DNA of 33,001 bases. Source: Candidatus Kapaibacterium sp. Its GTDB lineage: Bacteria > Bacteroidota > Ignavibacteria > Kapaibacteriales > UBA961. Location: positions 1 to 33,001 of the forward strand of contig JALRHN010000003.1 in NCBI GenBank assembly GCA_023259575.1, read 5' to 3'. Position 1 is the stretch's first letter, and the number at the start of each line of letters is the position of its first letter. Positions 16,974 through 27,500 of the stretch are shown piece after piece. The notes beneath the pieces were generated by a model. The model was not told the DNA's origin and did no database searches. It saw nothing but the letters and a program-made list of their open reading frames with translations. The translations under genes and the position numbers were made by a program.

Positions 16974-19256
16974 TTAATGAACTACTTTTAATAGACATGA
17001 AGCCGAAGAAATTGGGTTATGGAATCGTACGATATACATACCATTTTCTAAACATGATATGCTATCATTAACTATTGTCATTTCACCTGAATCTGCAAAT
17101 CCATTATAGATTTCTTTTACAAATGCTCCAGTTATGGAATACAATTCAATGGAAATCTTGCCACTCAATGGATTCTTTATAGAAATATGAACAATGTCTG
17201 AAGCAGGAATTGGCAATATATTGATTGAAGCTTGATCTTTAATTATCGTATGATCTGTATTCATTGTTTGTTCAGGTATCATTTTAAACAAGAATACTCC
17301 ATGATCTGGAACGTGAGCAGAAAATGATCCTGAAAAAGTACCTACATTTTTACCTCGCCATACATCTCTAATGATATATCGTTTATTGGGATCAGAAATA
17401 TGCAATTGCTCCCAATTAATTGTTATCGTTTGATGGATGATATCATCTCTATTGAACATCCCAATTGCCAGGACATTACTATCTAATGTTTTTGCCCATA
17501 CTTCTTGCCAAATATCTTTAAAAACTCTATTTCCTTGTTTTCCTAATTTATCTTGATTTATTGATAAAACTTCTTCGTTTTTTAATAGGTTAAGAGAAAA
17601 TGAATCTAATTCATCTACATAACATGATAAAACTAATGGAGAATTTAATAAAGCCCATAAGGATACATGACTATACTGTTCTTGAGGAGATAATTGAGTG
17701 GGCCTTTTATGAATACCTGGAAGAGAATTACCTATTCTTAAAAAATCCATATCGTTCCATCCATTAAATCCAGAGTAGGCTTCTAATCCATTCTGAGTAA
17801 AACCTATTGTATTTGATACACTCCACCAATTATCTTGAATATCAGTTGTAGTTCTCCATGAATTTCCTCCGGCAGATCTAGCCCATTTCCACACATCATT
17901 ATTACCATATTGACAAATATTAAAAAAAATATCACGTGAAGAACATTGCTGTAAATAGTTTGATAATAGTTCAAATGGTCTTTTTGATTCTTTGATAATT
18001 GATGCATTATTTTGTTTCATCAATGTATCATAGATTTGTTGATAATAGCACCAATCATATTTAACAAGATCTGCACCTACAGTGCAAAAAAGTTCTGCAT
18101 CTTGCATTTCATGTCCATAAGATCCTGGCAATCGAACACACGTTAAAGGCCCAGGAGAAGAATATAATCCATATTTAAATCCTAAATTATGTAGAGAATC
18201 TCCAAGCCCTTTTAGATCGGGGAATGTAGGTGATGCTTTAAGACCAGATTTACTCTCTTGAATACTTGTATCTTGCCATCCATCGTCTACCATTATATAA
18301 TTGAATCCATAATCGGCTAAACCAGTGTTTTTAAGAGCTAAAGCTTGACTTAGTATATCTTTTTGATTGAGATATTCCCAATATGTATACCAACTAGACC
18401 AACCTAAAATTGGTGTATAACTAATGATGTCTCCAATAATTATATCAAGTTTCTTTGTTTGCGTTCCATATTGATTTGTTGCTGTAATGAGCAAAGGATA
18501 TATACCAGGTATGGATAATTGACCTGATATTATATTTGATATTGGATCATAAGTAAGCCCTTTAGGTATTGAACTTACACGTATATCAATAGGCTTTACT
18601 CCACTAACAGGAATATAATATAGGATCTGTTTTTGAGGTTTTGCACCATAACTATGAACGCTGTGAATCCTTGGGGAAAGAGGTTCAGGAGGAGTGAGAA
18701 TAATCGCCGAGTCAATGGTCCTTTTATATGGTTTTGGTATTGTGTTTTTATTCATGACAAAATAGGCATCTGCCCAATTTGCATGGTCAGAATAAATATT
18801 ATCATCTCCATTAAACACTAATAGTTCACAGAATTGCATTGAATCTAATAAGATATTGCATTCTTTTGCAGGCATACCTCTTTTCATGATGCCAGAACGC
18901 CACAATACTTTCCCATTTCCTAAAACAATAAATTCTACTGATCCTAAATCAGGAAAAATATAATCATCAATTCCTACATATGCATGAAATCTATGTGCAT
19001 TGTTGTCAATTTGTAATGTGAGTTTACTTCCAGAATGAGTTCCTAATCCTTTGCTATATGTTTTACCTGCAATGCTGATTGTATTTCCGGTTACAGAACA
19101 ATTTTTACATGGAATGCCAAAATCTTGCTTCATATCAGAGATATCAATACGAGTAATGTCTACTGTATCAAATTCTTGTGAACATAGGGAGGTATGAAGA
19201 TATAGTATAGAGAATATGATTGATAAAAATGATTTGATTAATCTTTTGATTCCCAT
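16974..19256 (-). CDS. Secreted GH27-type alpha-galactosidase with NPCBM domain, Ig-like domain and T9SS-like C-terminal sorting domain
   Basis: 760 aa; signal peptide; NPCBM-like YSKGLGTHSGSKLTLQI...RFHAYVGIDD; GH27 LGWSSWYTYW...MVDDGWQ, nucleophile motif VKYDWC, acid/base motif GNSWRTTTDIQDNW; C-terminus INILPIPASDIVHI...ENGMYIVRFHNPISSASCLLKVVH. Confidence 0.88.
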   Translation of the reverse strand: MGIKRLIKSFLSIIFSILYLHTSLCSQEFDTVDITRIDISDMKQDFGIPCKNCSVTGNTISIAGKTYSKGLGTHSGSKLTLQIDNNAHRFHAYVGIDDYIFPDLGSVEFIVLGNGKVLWRSGIMKRGMPAKECNILLDSMQFCELLVFNGDDNIYSDHANWADAYFVMNKNTIPKPYKRTIDSAIILTPPEPLSPRIHSVHSYGAKPQKQILYYIPVSGVKPIDIRVSSIPKGLTYDPISNIISGQLSIPGIYPLLITATNQYGTQTKKLDIIIGDIISYTPILGWSSWYTYWEYLNQKDILSQALALKNTGLADYGFNYIMVDDGWQDTSIQESKSGLKASPTFPDLKGLGDSLHNLGFKYGLYSSPGPLTCVRLPGSYGHEMQDAELFCTVGADLVKYDWCYYQQIYDTLMKQNNASIIKESKRPFELLSNYLQQCSSRDIFFNICQYGNNDVWKWARSAGGNSWRTTTDIQDNWWSVSNTIGFTQNGLEAYSGFNGWNDMDFLRIGNSLPGIHKRPTQLSPQEQYSHVSLWALLNSPLVLSCYVDELDSFSLNLLKNEEVLSINQDKLGKQGNRVFKDIWQEVWAKTLDSNVLAIGMFNRDDIIHQTITINWEQLHISDPNKRYIIRDVWRGKNVGTFSGSFSAHVPDHGVFLFKMIPEQTMNTDHTIIKDQASINILPIPASDIVHISIKNPLSGKISIELYSITGAFVKEIYNGFADSGEMTIVNDSISCLENGMYIVRFHNPISSASCLLKVVH

Positions 19257-21748
19257 TCACTCCATTCCTTGACATAATTGGAAAATTCTTCAGCTTTGCT
19301 ATTGGTAACATTTTCATCCATAGACTCCACATAAATCATAAATGCTGGTCTTTCTCTATCAGGCAATAACACAATCGTGCAATCTTTTTCTAATATCTTT
19401 ACTCCATCTATCAATGTTCTTTGAAGTCCTTCGCTAAATTCCATAGCTTTTCGCATAACAGTGCCTTTCATATCCCATTTGCAAGGAATTGAAATCTGTT
19501 TTTGTGCATATTTGGGTAATTCTTCATGAAGGGCAGAAAATGTATAACCTGTTAAAGCAAGCATTTCAAGTACTTTGGCCAGACTAAACATTCCGTCTGA
19601 TGCAAATAAATATTCAGGAAAAATAAATCTTCCTCTTGTATCGCCTACAAATAATACATCTTTTTGCAGGGTTGCATCCATCATTGCAGAGTGATTATTT
19701 TTAATTCTTATTACGTGAACATTATATTCTTTTGCAATAGACTCTATTTCAGAGCTTGCCAAAACAGGTACGGCAATTGAATATGGTTCATGATTTTTAT
19801 TCGACTCTAATACTAATTTAGTTACTAATGTTAATAATCGATTAGGCGGATACCAATGTCCATGAGCATCTACAACAGCAATTTTTTCTGCAGAAGCATC
19901 TATTTTTAATCCGAATTCATAATTCAATGCTTTTACTATATCACCAGTTTCTGCAGCTTCTAAATCTGTTCTTATATCAGAAAATCCCTTGATTGTATCC
20001 ATATAGCTATTAAGCGCAACTACATTTGCAGCTAATTTGCCAAGAAGGGTAGGGAATGTTACTGATGCTAAACCATTAGAATAATCCACTAATAATTTAA
20101 AATGATGTTCTTTTATTGCATCTACATTCAAAGCATCAGTAAATCTAGCTGCATAAGCCTCAGAACTTCTTTCAGGAAAAATTATGCTACCAACTTTATC
20201 ATAAGAAACTCTTTTTATATCTTCTCCAAAAAAGAAACGCTCTATTGATTTGGCCTTAGATACAGGCAAATCCCTGCCATCTCCATTAAAAAGAATTATA
20301 TCTGTTGTTTCTGGGTGACGGATAGATCTTCTGACATGGAATCCAGCAACTGCTTTACCATTTCTTAATTCTTGTCTAGCCAATGGAATTGGAGTGATTT
20401 GTAAATCATTTACTGTTATTCCAGTGCTCATTAAGCCTGCTAATAATGCTCTTTGTGTCATTCTTGATACTGCATCTGCATCTCTACTAGCAACTACAGT
20501 AACACCAGCACCTAAAGCATTGCCTATAGATGCTCCTAATTTGGCTGCAAATTCTGGATTGATTTCAAGATTAGATAATCCTGTTATTCGAGAACCTGTA
20601 AATAGTTCTCTTAACCATTTTTCTTCCTGTACAAGAGACCGTGACAATATAGCGCCTTTTTCTACATGCTTTCTTGGCCATAATTTGATATTTGGTAATA
20701 AATTGGCATCATCTCCAATTGAGCAATCTTCTGCAATAAATACATTTTCGCTTATTGTAGCATTGTTACCAATAGTAGTGCCATCACAAATAACAGCATC
20801 AGTTAATGAAGCTCCGTCTCCGATTCTTATATTATTCCATAATACACAGCCAGACATCTCTACATTATTTCCAATTTTTACATTATCTCCGATAGAGCAA
20901 TATTGTATTTTTGAGTAAGCGCCAATGCTAGTATGCTCTCCAATTACAACACTACCTTGAAGTGAAGATGTCGAATCAATATGTGAACCTTGTCCTGTAT
21001 AGGTATTCTGATTAATTGTCCCCTTAATACTTACTTTTGCTTTTCCATGCAAAATATCTTCACATGCAATTTGATATTCATTTAAATTTCCAATATCTCT
21101 CCAATATCCATTAGCAATATAGCCATATAATGGTAGGCCAAGCTTGAGCATCAAAGGGAATAAATCTTTACTAAAATCGAATTCTCTTTGAAACGGAATG
21201 AGATCTACTACATCGGGTTCTAGAATATAAATACCAGTATTTATAGTATCTGAAAATACTTCTCCCCAAGAAGGTTTTTCTAAGAATCGTGTTATTCGAG
21301 ACGATTCATCTGTCATTACAATACCATATTGCAAAGGATTTGCAACGCGAGTAAGTAATATTGTTGCTTTGGCATTCTGTTTTTTATGAAATGCTATTGC
21401 AGCTGTTAAATCAAAATCCGTTAAAACATCACCGCTTATAATAATAAAGGGTTCTTTTAACATCTCCGAAGCATTTCTTACACTGCCTGCAGTTCCATAA
21501 TCAGCGGCAGCTTGTACATAATTCATTGATATGCCAAATTCGCTGCCATCACCAAAATGAGATATAATATATTCCGGATGATAATAGAGTAAGGAAACAA
21601 TATCTGTAATAAGATGATTCTTTAATAAGTGAACTATATGTTCCATCATTGGTACATTCATTAACGGTACCATAGGTTTTGGAATGCTCATAGTTAGTGG
21701 ACGCAACCTTGTTCCAAATCCACCAGCCATTATTACTGCTTTTTTCAT
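19238..21748 (-). CDS. Mannose-1-phosphate guanylyltransferase-like nucleotidyltransferase / LbH repeats / phosphomannomutase-like fusion
   Basis: 836 aa; MAGGFGTRLRPLTMSIPKPMVPLMN, IISGDVLTDFDL; hexapeptide repeats (IGNNVEMSGCVLWNNIRIGDGASL); C-terminal phosphohexomutase-like domain (ITGLSNLEINPEFAAKLGASIGNALG...). Confidence 0.92.
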   Translation of the reverse strand: MKKAVIMAGGFGTRLRPLTMSIPKPMVPLMNVPMMEHIVHLLKNHLITDIVSLLYYHPEYIISHFGDGSEFGISMNYVQAAADYGTAGSVRNASEMLKEPFIIISGDVLTDFDLTAAIAFHKKQNAKATILLTRVANPLQYGIVMTDESSRITRFLEKPSWGEVFSDTINTGIYILEPDVVDLIPFQREFDFSKDLFPLMLKLGLPLYGYIANGYWRDIGNLNEYQIACEDILHGKAKVSIKGTINQNTYTGQGSHIDSTSSLQGSVVIGEHTSIGAYSKIQYCSIGDNVKIGNNVEMSGCVLWNNIRIGDGASLTDAVICDGTTIGNNATISENVFIAEDCSIGDDANLLPNIKLWPRKHVEKGAILSRSLVQEEKWLRELFTGSRITGLSNLEINPEFAAKLGASIGNALGAGVTVVASRDADAVSRMTQRALLAGLMSTGITVNDLQITPIPLARQELRNGKAVAGFHVRRSIRHPETTDIILFNGDGRDLPVSKAKSIERFFFGEDIKRVSYDKVGSIIFPERSSEAYAARFTDALNVDAIKEHHFKLLVDYSNGLASVTFPTLLGKLAANVVALNSYMDTIKGFSDIRTDLEAAETGDIVKALNYEFGLKIDASAEKIAVVDAHGHWYPPNRLLTLVTKLVLESNKNHEPYSIAVPVLASSEIESIAKEYNVHVIRIKNNHSAMMDATLQKDVLFVGDTRGRFIFPEYLFASDGMFSLAKVLEMLALTGYTFSALHEELPKYAQKQISIPCKWDMKGTVMRKAMEFSEGLQRTLIDGVKILEKDCTIVLLPDRERPAFMIYVESMDENVTNSKAEEFSNYVKEWSEWESKD

Positions 21749-21805
21749 ACCCTTTTTTCTCCAAACACTTCAATCAATTGGTTTGTCTTGTTTAATTCTT
21801 TTAGT

Positions 21806-21834
21806 AAAATATAGATTATTTCTTGTTCTTTCAA
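21806..21834 (-). promoter_or_regulatory. Possible promoter for the nucleotidyltransferase/GH27 unit
   Basis: On the minus strand TTG (21834-21832), 18-nt spacer, TATATTTT (21813-21806); near TAnnTTTG. Confidence 0.35.
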
Positions 21835-21953
21835 GGAAGTAGACATGTATATAAATAATTTCACATTGATAATAAGCAACAGGCCTTACTTTCTTATTTT
21901 TGTGAGATAAAACCGAGATATAAAAATTGATACCAAGCAAGGAATTGAATACG

Positions 21954-23393
21954 ATGTTTTCTAAGATATTAATAGCTAATCGTGGTGAAATTGCTTTAAG
22001 AATTATTGCAACATGTAAAAAGATGAATATTGCAACTGTTGCGGTGTATTCTGTTCCAGATGCCAATGCTTTGCATGTTAAACAAGCCGATGAAGCCATT
22101 GCTATCGGGGGTTTTACTCCTAGAGAAAGTTATTTAGTTATAGATAAAATTATTCAGGCAGCACTTGATACTGGTGCAGATGCTATTCATCCCGGCTATG
22201 GTTTTTTATCTGAAAATGCTGTTTTTGCTCAAGCTGTTGCAGATGCTGGTATCGTTTTTATTGGCCCTTCTCCTAAAGCTATCCATGCCTTAGGAGATAA
22301 AACAGCAGCAAGGGCATTGGCAATTCAATCCAATGTACCGATATCTCCTGGCTCTGATGGCGCTATATCAAATCCAGATGAAGTGATTTCTATTGCCTCA
22401 TCCATTGGATATCCGGTTATTTTGAAATCTGCTGCAGGTGGTGGTGGTAAAGGTATGAGAATGGTAGAAAAAGAGGAAGACTTATTGTCTGCTTTGCATG
22501 GAGCTCAAAGTGAAGCTTTACATTCATTTGGAGATGATAGGGTATTCATAGAAAAATTTATTGTTTCACCTAGGCATATAGAAATTCAAATCTTAGCAGA
22601 TAATCATGGTAAGATTTTATATTTTCCAGAGAGGGAATGTTCTATTCAAAGAAGACATCAAAAAGTTATTGAAGAATCTCCATCTACTGCAATTACTCCT
22701 GAAATTAGGTCAAAAATGGGAGAAGCTGCCGCACGATTAGTAGCTGAATCTGGTTATACTAATGCTGGAACATTAGAATTCTTATTAGATGCTGATGGTA
22801 ATTTCTATTTTATGGAAGTTAATACCCGTTTGCAAGTAGAACATCCTATTACAGAAATGGTTACTCATACAGATTTAGTAGAACATCAAATTAAAATTGC
22901 TGCAGGACTTCCATTAACTTTAGCTCAAGAGGATATTAATCCTATTGGGCATGCCATAGAATGCAGAATTTGTGCTGAGGATGTGTATAATGATTTTTTA
23001 CCAGAAACAGGCATAGCAGATGCCATTATTTTGCCAGAAGGGGAAGGTATTAGGAATGATACTGCTTTATTTGAGGGATTTGAGGTTTCAGTAAATTATG
23101 ATTCTATGATTGCAAAATTAATTTGTTATGGTTCAACCAGAGAAGAAGCAATTGAGAAATCATTGAAAGCACTTGATATATATCAAGTAGCTGGATTAAA
23201 AACCACAATACCTTTCTGTAGATTTACGATAGATAGTGAAGCTTTTAGGACGGGTAAATATTCTACAAAATTTGTGGAATTATTTTGGACTGGAGATATT
23301 CCTCAAGCAATTCATCCTATTTTATTTGCTGCTGCTGCTTTTGCTAAACATCATCATGACAAAAGAAGAACACCCGTTTTTAAGAATGATTAA
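21954..23393 (+). CDS. accC: Biotin carboxylase (acetyl-/acyl-CoA carboxylase biotin carboxylase subunit)
   Basis: MFSKILIANRGEIALRI, KSAAGGGGKGMRMV, ERECSIQRRHQKVIEESPS, FMEVNTRLQVEHPITEMVT. Start placed at ATG 21954 rather than the track's 21927. Confidence 0.94.
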   Translation: MFSKILIANRGEIALRIIATCKKMNIATVAVYSVPDANALHVKQADEAIAIGGFTPRESYLVIDKIIQAALDTGADAIHPGYGFLSENAVFAQAVADAGIVFIGPSPKAIHALGDKTAARALAIQSNVPISPGSDGAISNPDEVISIASSIGYPVILKSAAGGGGKGMRMVEKEEDLLSALHGAQSEALHSFGDDRVFIEKFIVSPRHIEIQILADNHGKILYFPERECSIQRRHQKVIEESPSTAITPEIRSKMGEAAARLVAESGYTNAGTLEFLLDADGNFYFMEVNTRLQVEHPITEMVTHTDLVEHQIKIAAGLPLTLAQEDINPIGHAIECRICAEDVYNDFLPETGIADAIILPEGEGIRNDTALFEGFEVSVNYDSMIAKLICYGSTREEAIEKSLKALDIYQVAGLKTTIPFCRFTIDSEAFRTGKYSTKFVELFWTGDIPQAIHPILFAAAAFAKHHHDKRRTPVFKND

Positions 23394-24514
23394 ACGTAAT
23401 TATCTGATGTTTGCCATTCAACTTTAGGATATATATTACAAAAAGCAGTAAAGATTTGATCTGCTGTTAATGAATTAACAGAATTATCTTCAGTATATGC
23501 TATTTCATGGAGGGTTTTATAAGGCGTCCAAAGGGCAGTATGCGAATTATCATTTAAAAATAAGCCTAAGGTAGGGGTTTTCCATGCAGCAGCAAGATGA
23601 ATAGCTGATGTATCAGGAGAAATAATCATCGAAGCGGATTTTAATCTTGCTGCATATTGATGAAAAGATTGACTAAATGGGGCGATTATAATAGTACAAG
23701 CTTGCTTGATTTCTTGCAAGATTGTAGCATGTTTTTGCTCTCCAAAAACAATAATTTTTATATTCTTATCTTTGATATGATCTTGTATTTTTTTTATCAT
23801 GGGAATAGCTAATTCAGGCATAATTGTTCTTGCTTGAACACTTCCAGCTATGTTTATTGCTATGATTGATGCACCATCAGTTAATGAATACATCTCTATT
23901 TTTGCTTCTATAATGTCTTTATCACTATGAGTATATTCTAAGTCCAGATTACATGTGCTTGGATTAATCTTTAAGGAAAGAAGAATTTGTGCGGTTCTTT
24001 CTACGATATGAACAGTATTTCTATCTTTAGCAATTACGCAATGAGAATATATATGAGCATTTTGCTTATAAATACCAATTGAATGCTTTGCCTTTGCCAG
24101 CTTAACTAAATATCCAGAGGTTGTACTAGGATTATCCAAAGGATCTATAACAAGATCATAGGATTGTTTGGGGAGTTCAATAAGTAGAGAAAGTATAGAC
24201 TTTAATGATTTGTCATAAACATAAACAGAATTTACATATCGTTGAAATTGAGTCAAGATAGAAAGATTTGCTTTTCCAACAACAATATCTATGATTGCAT
24301 TAGGGTAAGTATTTCTAATAACTCTTAAACTTGGAAGAGTTATAAGCATATCACCAATTCGATCTGGCCTAATGATAAGGATGCGAGGGTTTAGAGGTAA
24401 AATAGGTGCATCAATAATATCATTAATCATTATGCCAGAAAAATGTTCTTTTGGCTTAATAAGTAGTTTGCGAATATATAATTCTACTGATTTCAAAGCA
24501 CCTGAACTTGCCAT
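23390..24514 (-). CDS. Glycosyltransferase family 9 (ADP-heptose:LPS heptosyltransferase-like)
   Basis: 374 aa; ILIIRPDRIGDMLITLPSLRVIRNTYPNA, MIISPDTSAIHLAAAWKTPTLGLF. Confidence 0.9.
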   Translation of the reverse strand: MASSGALKSVELYIRKLLIKPKEHFSGIMINDIIDAPILPLNPRILIIRPDRIGDMLITLPSLRVIRNTYPNAIIDIVVGKANLSILTQFQRYVNSVYVYDKSLKSILSLLIELPKQSYDLVIDPLDNPSTTSGYLVKLAKAKHSIGIYKQNAHIYSHCVIAKDRNTVHIVERTAQILLSLKINPSTCNLDLEYTHSDKDIIEAKIEMYSLTDGASIIAINIAGSVQARTIMPELAIPMIKKIQDHIKDKNIKIIVFGEQKHATILQEIKQACTIIIAPFSQSFHQYAARLKSASMIISPDTSAIHLAAAWKTPTLGLFLNDNSHTALWTPYKTLHEIAYTEDNSVNSLTADQIFTAFCNIYPKVEWQTSDNYV

Positions 24515-24537
24515 TTTCAGAATTCCAGAATAAACAA

Positions 24538-27500
24538 TTATCTACCGCCTGATACAGATACTTTGATATCCATACCAACCTGATATTTACTAAATCCAGG
24601 GGAAGCTGCACCCTGATTTATTGTTGTTTCATATCTCATAAAAAAGCGAGCAGTAACCCTATTACTGATGCCATATCGTGCAGAAGGTTCAATAATAATT
24701 TGAGTATTTCCATCTAATTTTTGGCCATCAGCAGATGTTAAATTTAATACATCATAAGTAGAACGTAATGTTCTTTTATATGAAGCATTTAAGGCAAATT
24801 CCATATCATTTTGCAAATCCAGACCCAATAACTTAAACTTAAATCCACGTCTATTATAATTAGCTTGAATAGTAGCATCAGTTACAGATTCACCTTGAAT
24901 TACGGATGATGTAGGTTGTAAGGTATAGTTTTGTTTGGTTGTAAATCTAAAAGATCCAGTTAATAAACCATTTAATTTAGATTCATCAAAAGTCATTTGA
25001 ATACCAAATAATGGTTCAAATCCCGATTGTATTTGCTGAGATCCAGGAATAGTACCATTATCTGTTCTAGTAGAACTTTCTTGATATGTAGATTTATAAG
25101 CATGTTCAAAAGTAACTCGTTTTGCTAATCCAGAGAATAAAGGCAGCTTTTCAACACCATCCCATCGTAAAGTCCAATTCATAGAAGGTAATACTCTTAA
25201 TATCTCTCTTGGTAAAAAACCCATAAAGTTAGTTCCAAGGCCATCTTCAAAAGAATTAGAAAGTGCGTCTCTTAAAGCTTGGTTTTGTCTTAATGTGTCA
25301 GTAGGATATAAAGCAGAAATAATTGGCTTTTGATTATTATATAATTCAATAACATGTTCTATGGAATTATTAAGTGGAGCAAAGATTAAAAATTTAGGTA
25401 AAGATAAATATGTGCGATTATAGGTTGTGCTCATTACGATATTTGTAAAACGAGAATTTCCCTCAGAATCTGTACTGTCTAACTGATTACGATTAAAACC
25501 AAATGATGATTTCCAGTTAATATCTATGGTGGCACCTGTCCACAAAGGACGATTTGTGCGGAATTCTAATTCAGATTTTTGAAAGAAATTATCTGGTAAT
25601 ATTGAGTTCTTAGGTCTGTTTCCATCATATGTTGTAAACCGTATAAAAGGAAAGCTAGAGGACGGCAATACAGAAAAACCACCATGAGGTTGTGATACCA
25701 ATCCTAATTGATATGCTGCACTTGGCCCCATAGAATTATCTTCATTCATTCCTATGATTGGACGCCAAAAATTGGTCATTCCAGTTTCGCCTAAAACTCC
25801 TTGATTGATCGAAGAATTTTCTTGTTTAAAATTCAAAGTAATTGTTTCATAATCAAAGAATATTGTCTTGAAAACTCTTCCAATAGATTGTAATAAAGTA
25901 CGATTGGAATCAATTGTTTTTGACCCAGCAGAAATACCCCACCATTTATCGGTTAATCCTTTTAGTCGGATATTACTTGTAAGCCGTATTGTATTTTGAA
26001 AAGAGGATTGTTTTACAGCATCAGATACTAAAGTGTCTCTTTGTAAAGGATTTCTCCATGTATACGTAGTAGAGAATGTACCAGTATTATCCATATAATT
26101 ATTAAGTCCGCCGATATCAGGTAATTTAGGCTTAATATTTAATGTAACTGTCTGAGAATGATTTGTGTTCTGTCCAAAATCAATTATCCTATCACCATTC
26201 ATTATAACTCTTCTTACTAAATCACTACCTTCTCTTTGTCTACCTGCATCATCTAACTCTAAAGGAACAAGAGTTCCACCTGTTGTGAATGAATAATCTA
26301 TTACAGGATTTAACAGTCCGTTTTCAGACATTCTCCATGTAAACTGAGCTTGCCTAATTGCTGCAAAATCTCTGATTACAGGGCTTGGGAAACTTAGATA
26401 TCTGCTTTTTTCTGTTACTCTAGATCTATTAAACTGAACTGATGTAGAAAAAGTAGTTGGTAAAAAGAAGATTTTCCAATCTTTATAAATACCTAAGATT
26501 GGTATATCACCAATCCATGTTAATGGCTTTACAGAAACTGAATTTGGTAATTGAACGCTATAATCAGCTTTCATTCGCCAATTCCATTTAAAGCGCTCCT
26601 CTACAACAGGAGATCGTTCATAGGTTTGCGAATAATCATAGCTAAGATTTATTTTATTGATTGTTTCTTTGATCAACCAATGATTCACCGGTATTCCAAA
26701 TTTAAAGCCGGATAATGCCCAACTATCTTGTACTCTAATAGTTTGAGATCTTCTTCTTACAGAATCGGCAACCCTTGCAGATTCAATTTCATCTCCATTG
26801 GTTCTTACTAATTCACTTTCATAAGCAGCTTTTGTAGCTGCATCAATTTTAACATCACTTTGTGCTGCAAATTGAGGATTTTCAACTAGTTCGCCATGAG
26901 TATAGGAAATTGGTATTTTCATTTCTTTTAGTTCTTTTGGTAATAATTTATCCAAAGAACCTTGCATTTGAACATTCCAATTTAATGTCTGATTTCTATT
27001 TCCAAAGCGTTCTTCTAATCTATGAAAATTAGGATTTGATTGATTATACGTGGCATTTACAGTACCTAAATCTGCTAATTTTAATTCTGCGGATCCAATT
27101 CCTGCCCAATCTGTTGAACTTTCTGGTTCAATAAGTCTTAATTCATCTACCCACATATTTGTAGAAAGATCTTCGGGGAAGCTTCCTGTTGTTGGATTTG
27201 CTATACCATATCCAACAAACTGTATTCTTGTTAAAATCGGATTCCCTTTAATGATATACTGAGTTTCTACAGGGATAGCAAATCCAGGATCAAAAACTGA
27301 TGATGTATCAATAAAGCGTTCGGATGGATCTACAGGAACTTTATTTTGGGCCGCAACTTGCGATCTTTTTTCTTTTACAGATGTTAATGTTGGTAAGTCA
27401 ATTTCTATGTCACGCCATCCTTCTAATAGGGGACGTCTTATTTCATAATAATTAGCAGAATCTAAACCAAAGCGCACAAATGCCTGTGCTTTTGGGCTTG

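Noticed and set aside
20394-20918. 174-aa plus-strand ORF antisense to the nucleotidyltransferase-PMM gene
   Set aside because: Shadow ORF opposite a strongly coding gene; no recognisable domain or coherent protein composition.
21866-21902. TTG...TATTTTTG upstream of accC as a promoter
   Set aside because: The -7 element matches perfectly, but the spacing of about 26 nt to TTG is longer than the known range; left unannotated.
21770-22099. 109-aa minus-strand ORF between the divergent genes, and the 74-aa ORF at 21549-21773
   Set aside because: They overlap the well-supported accC and nucleotidyltransferase genes and lack recognisable motifs.
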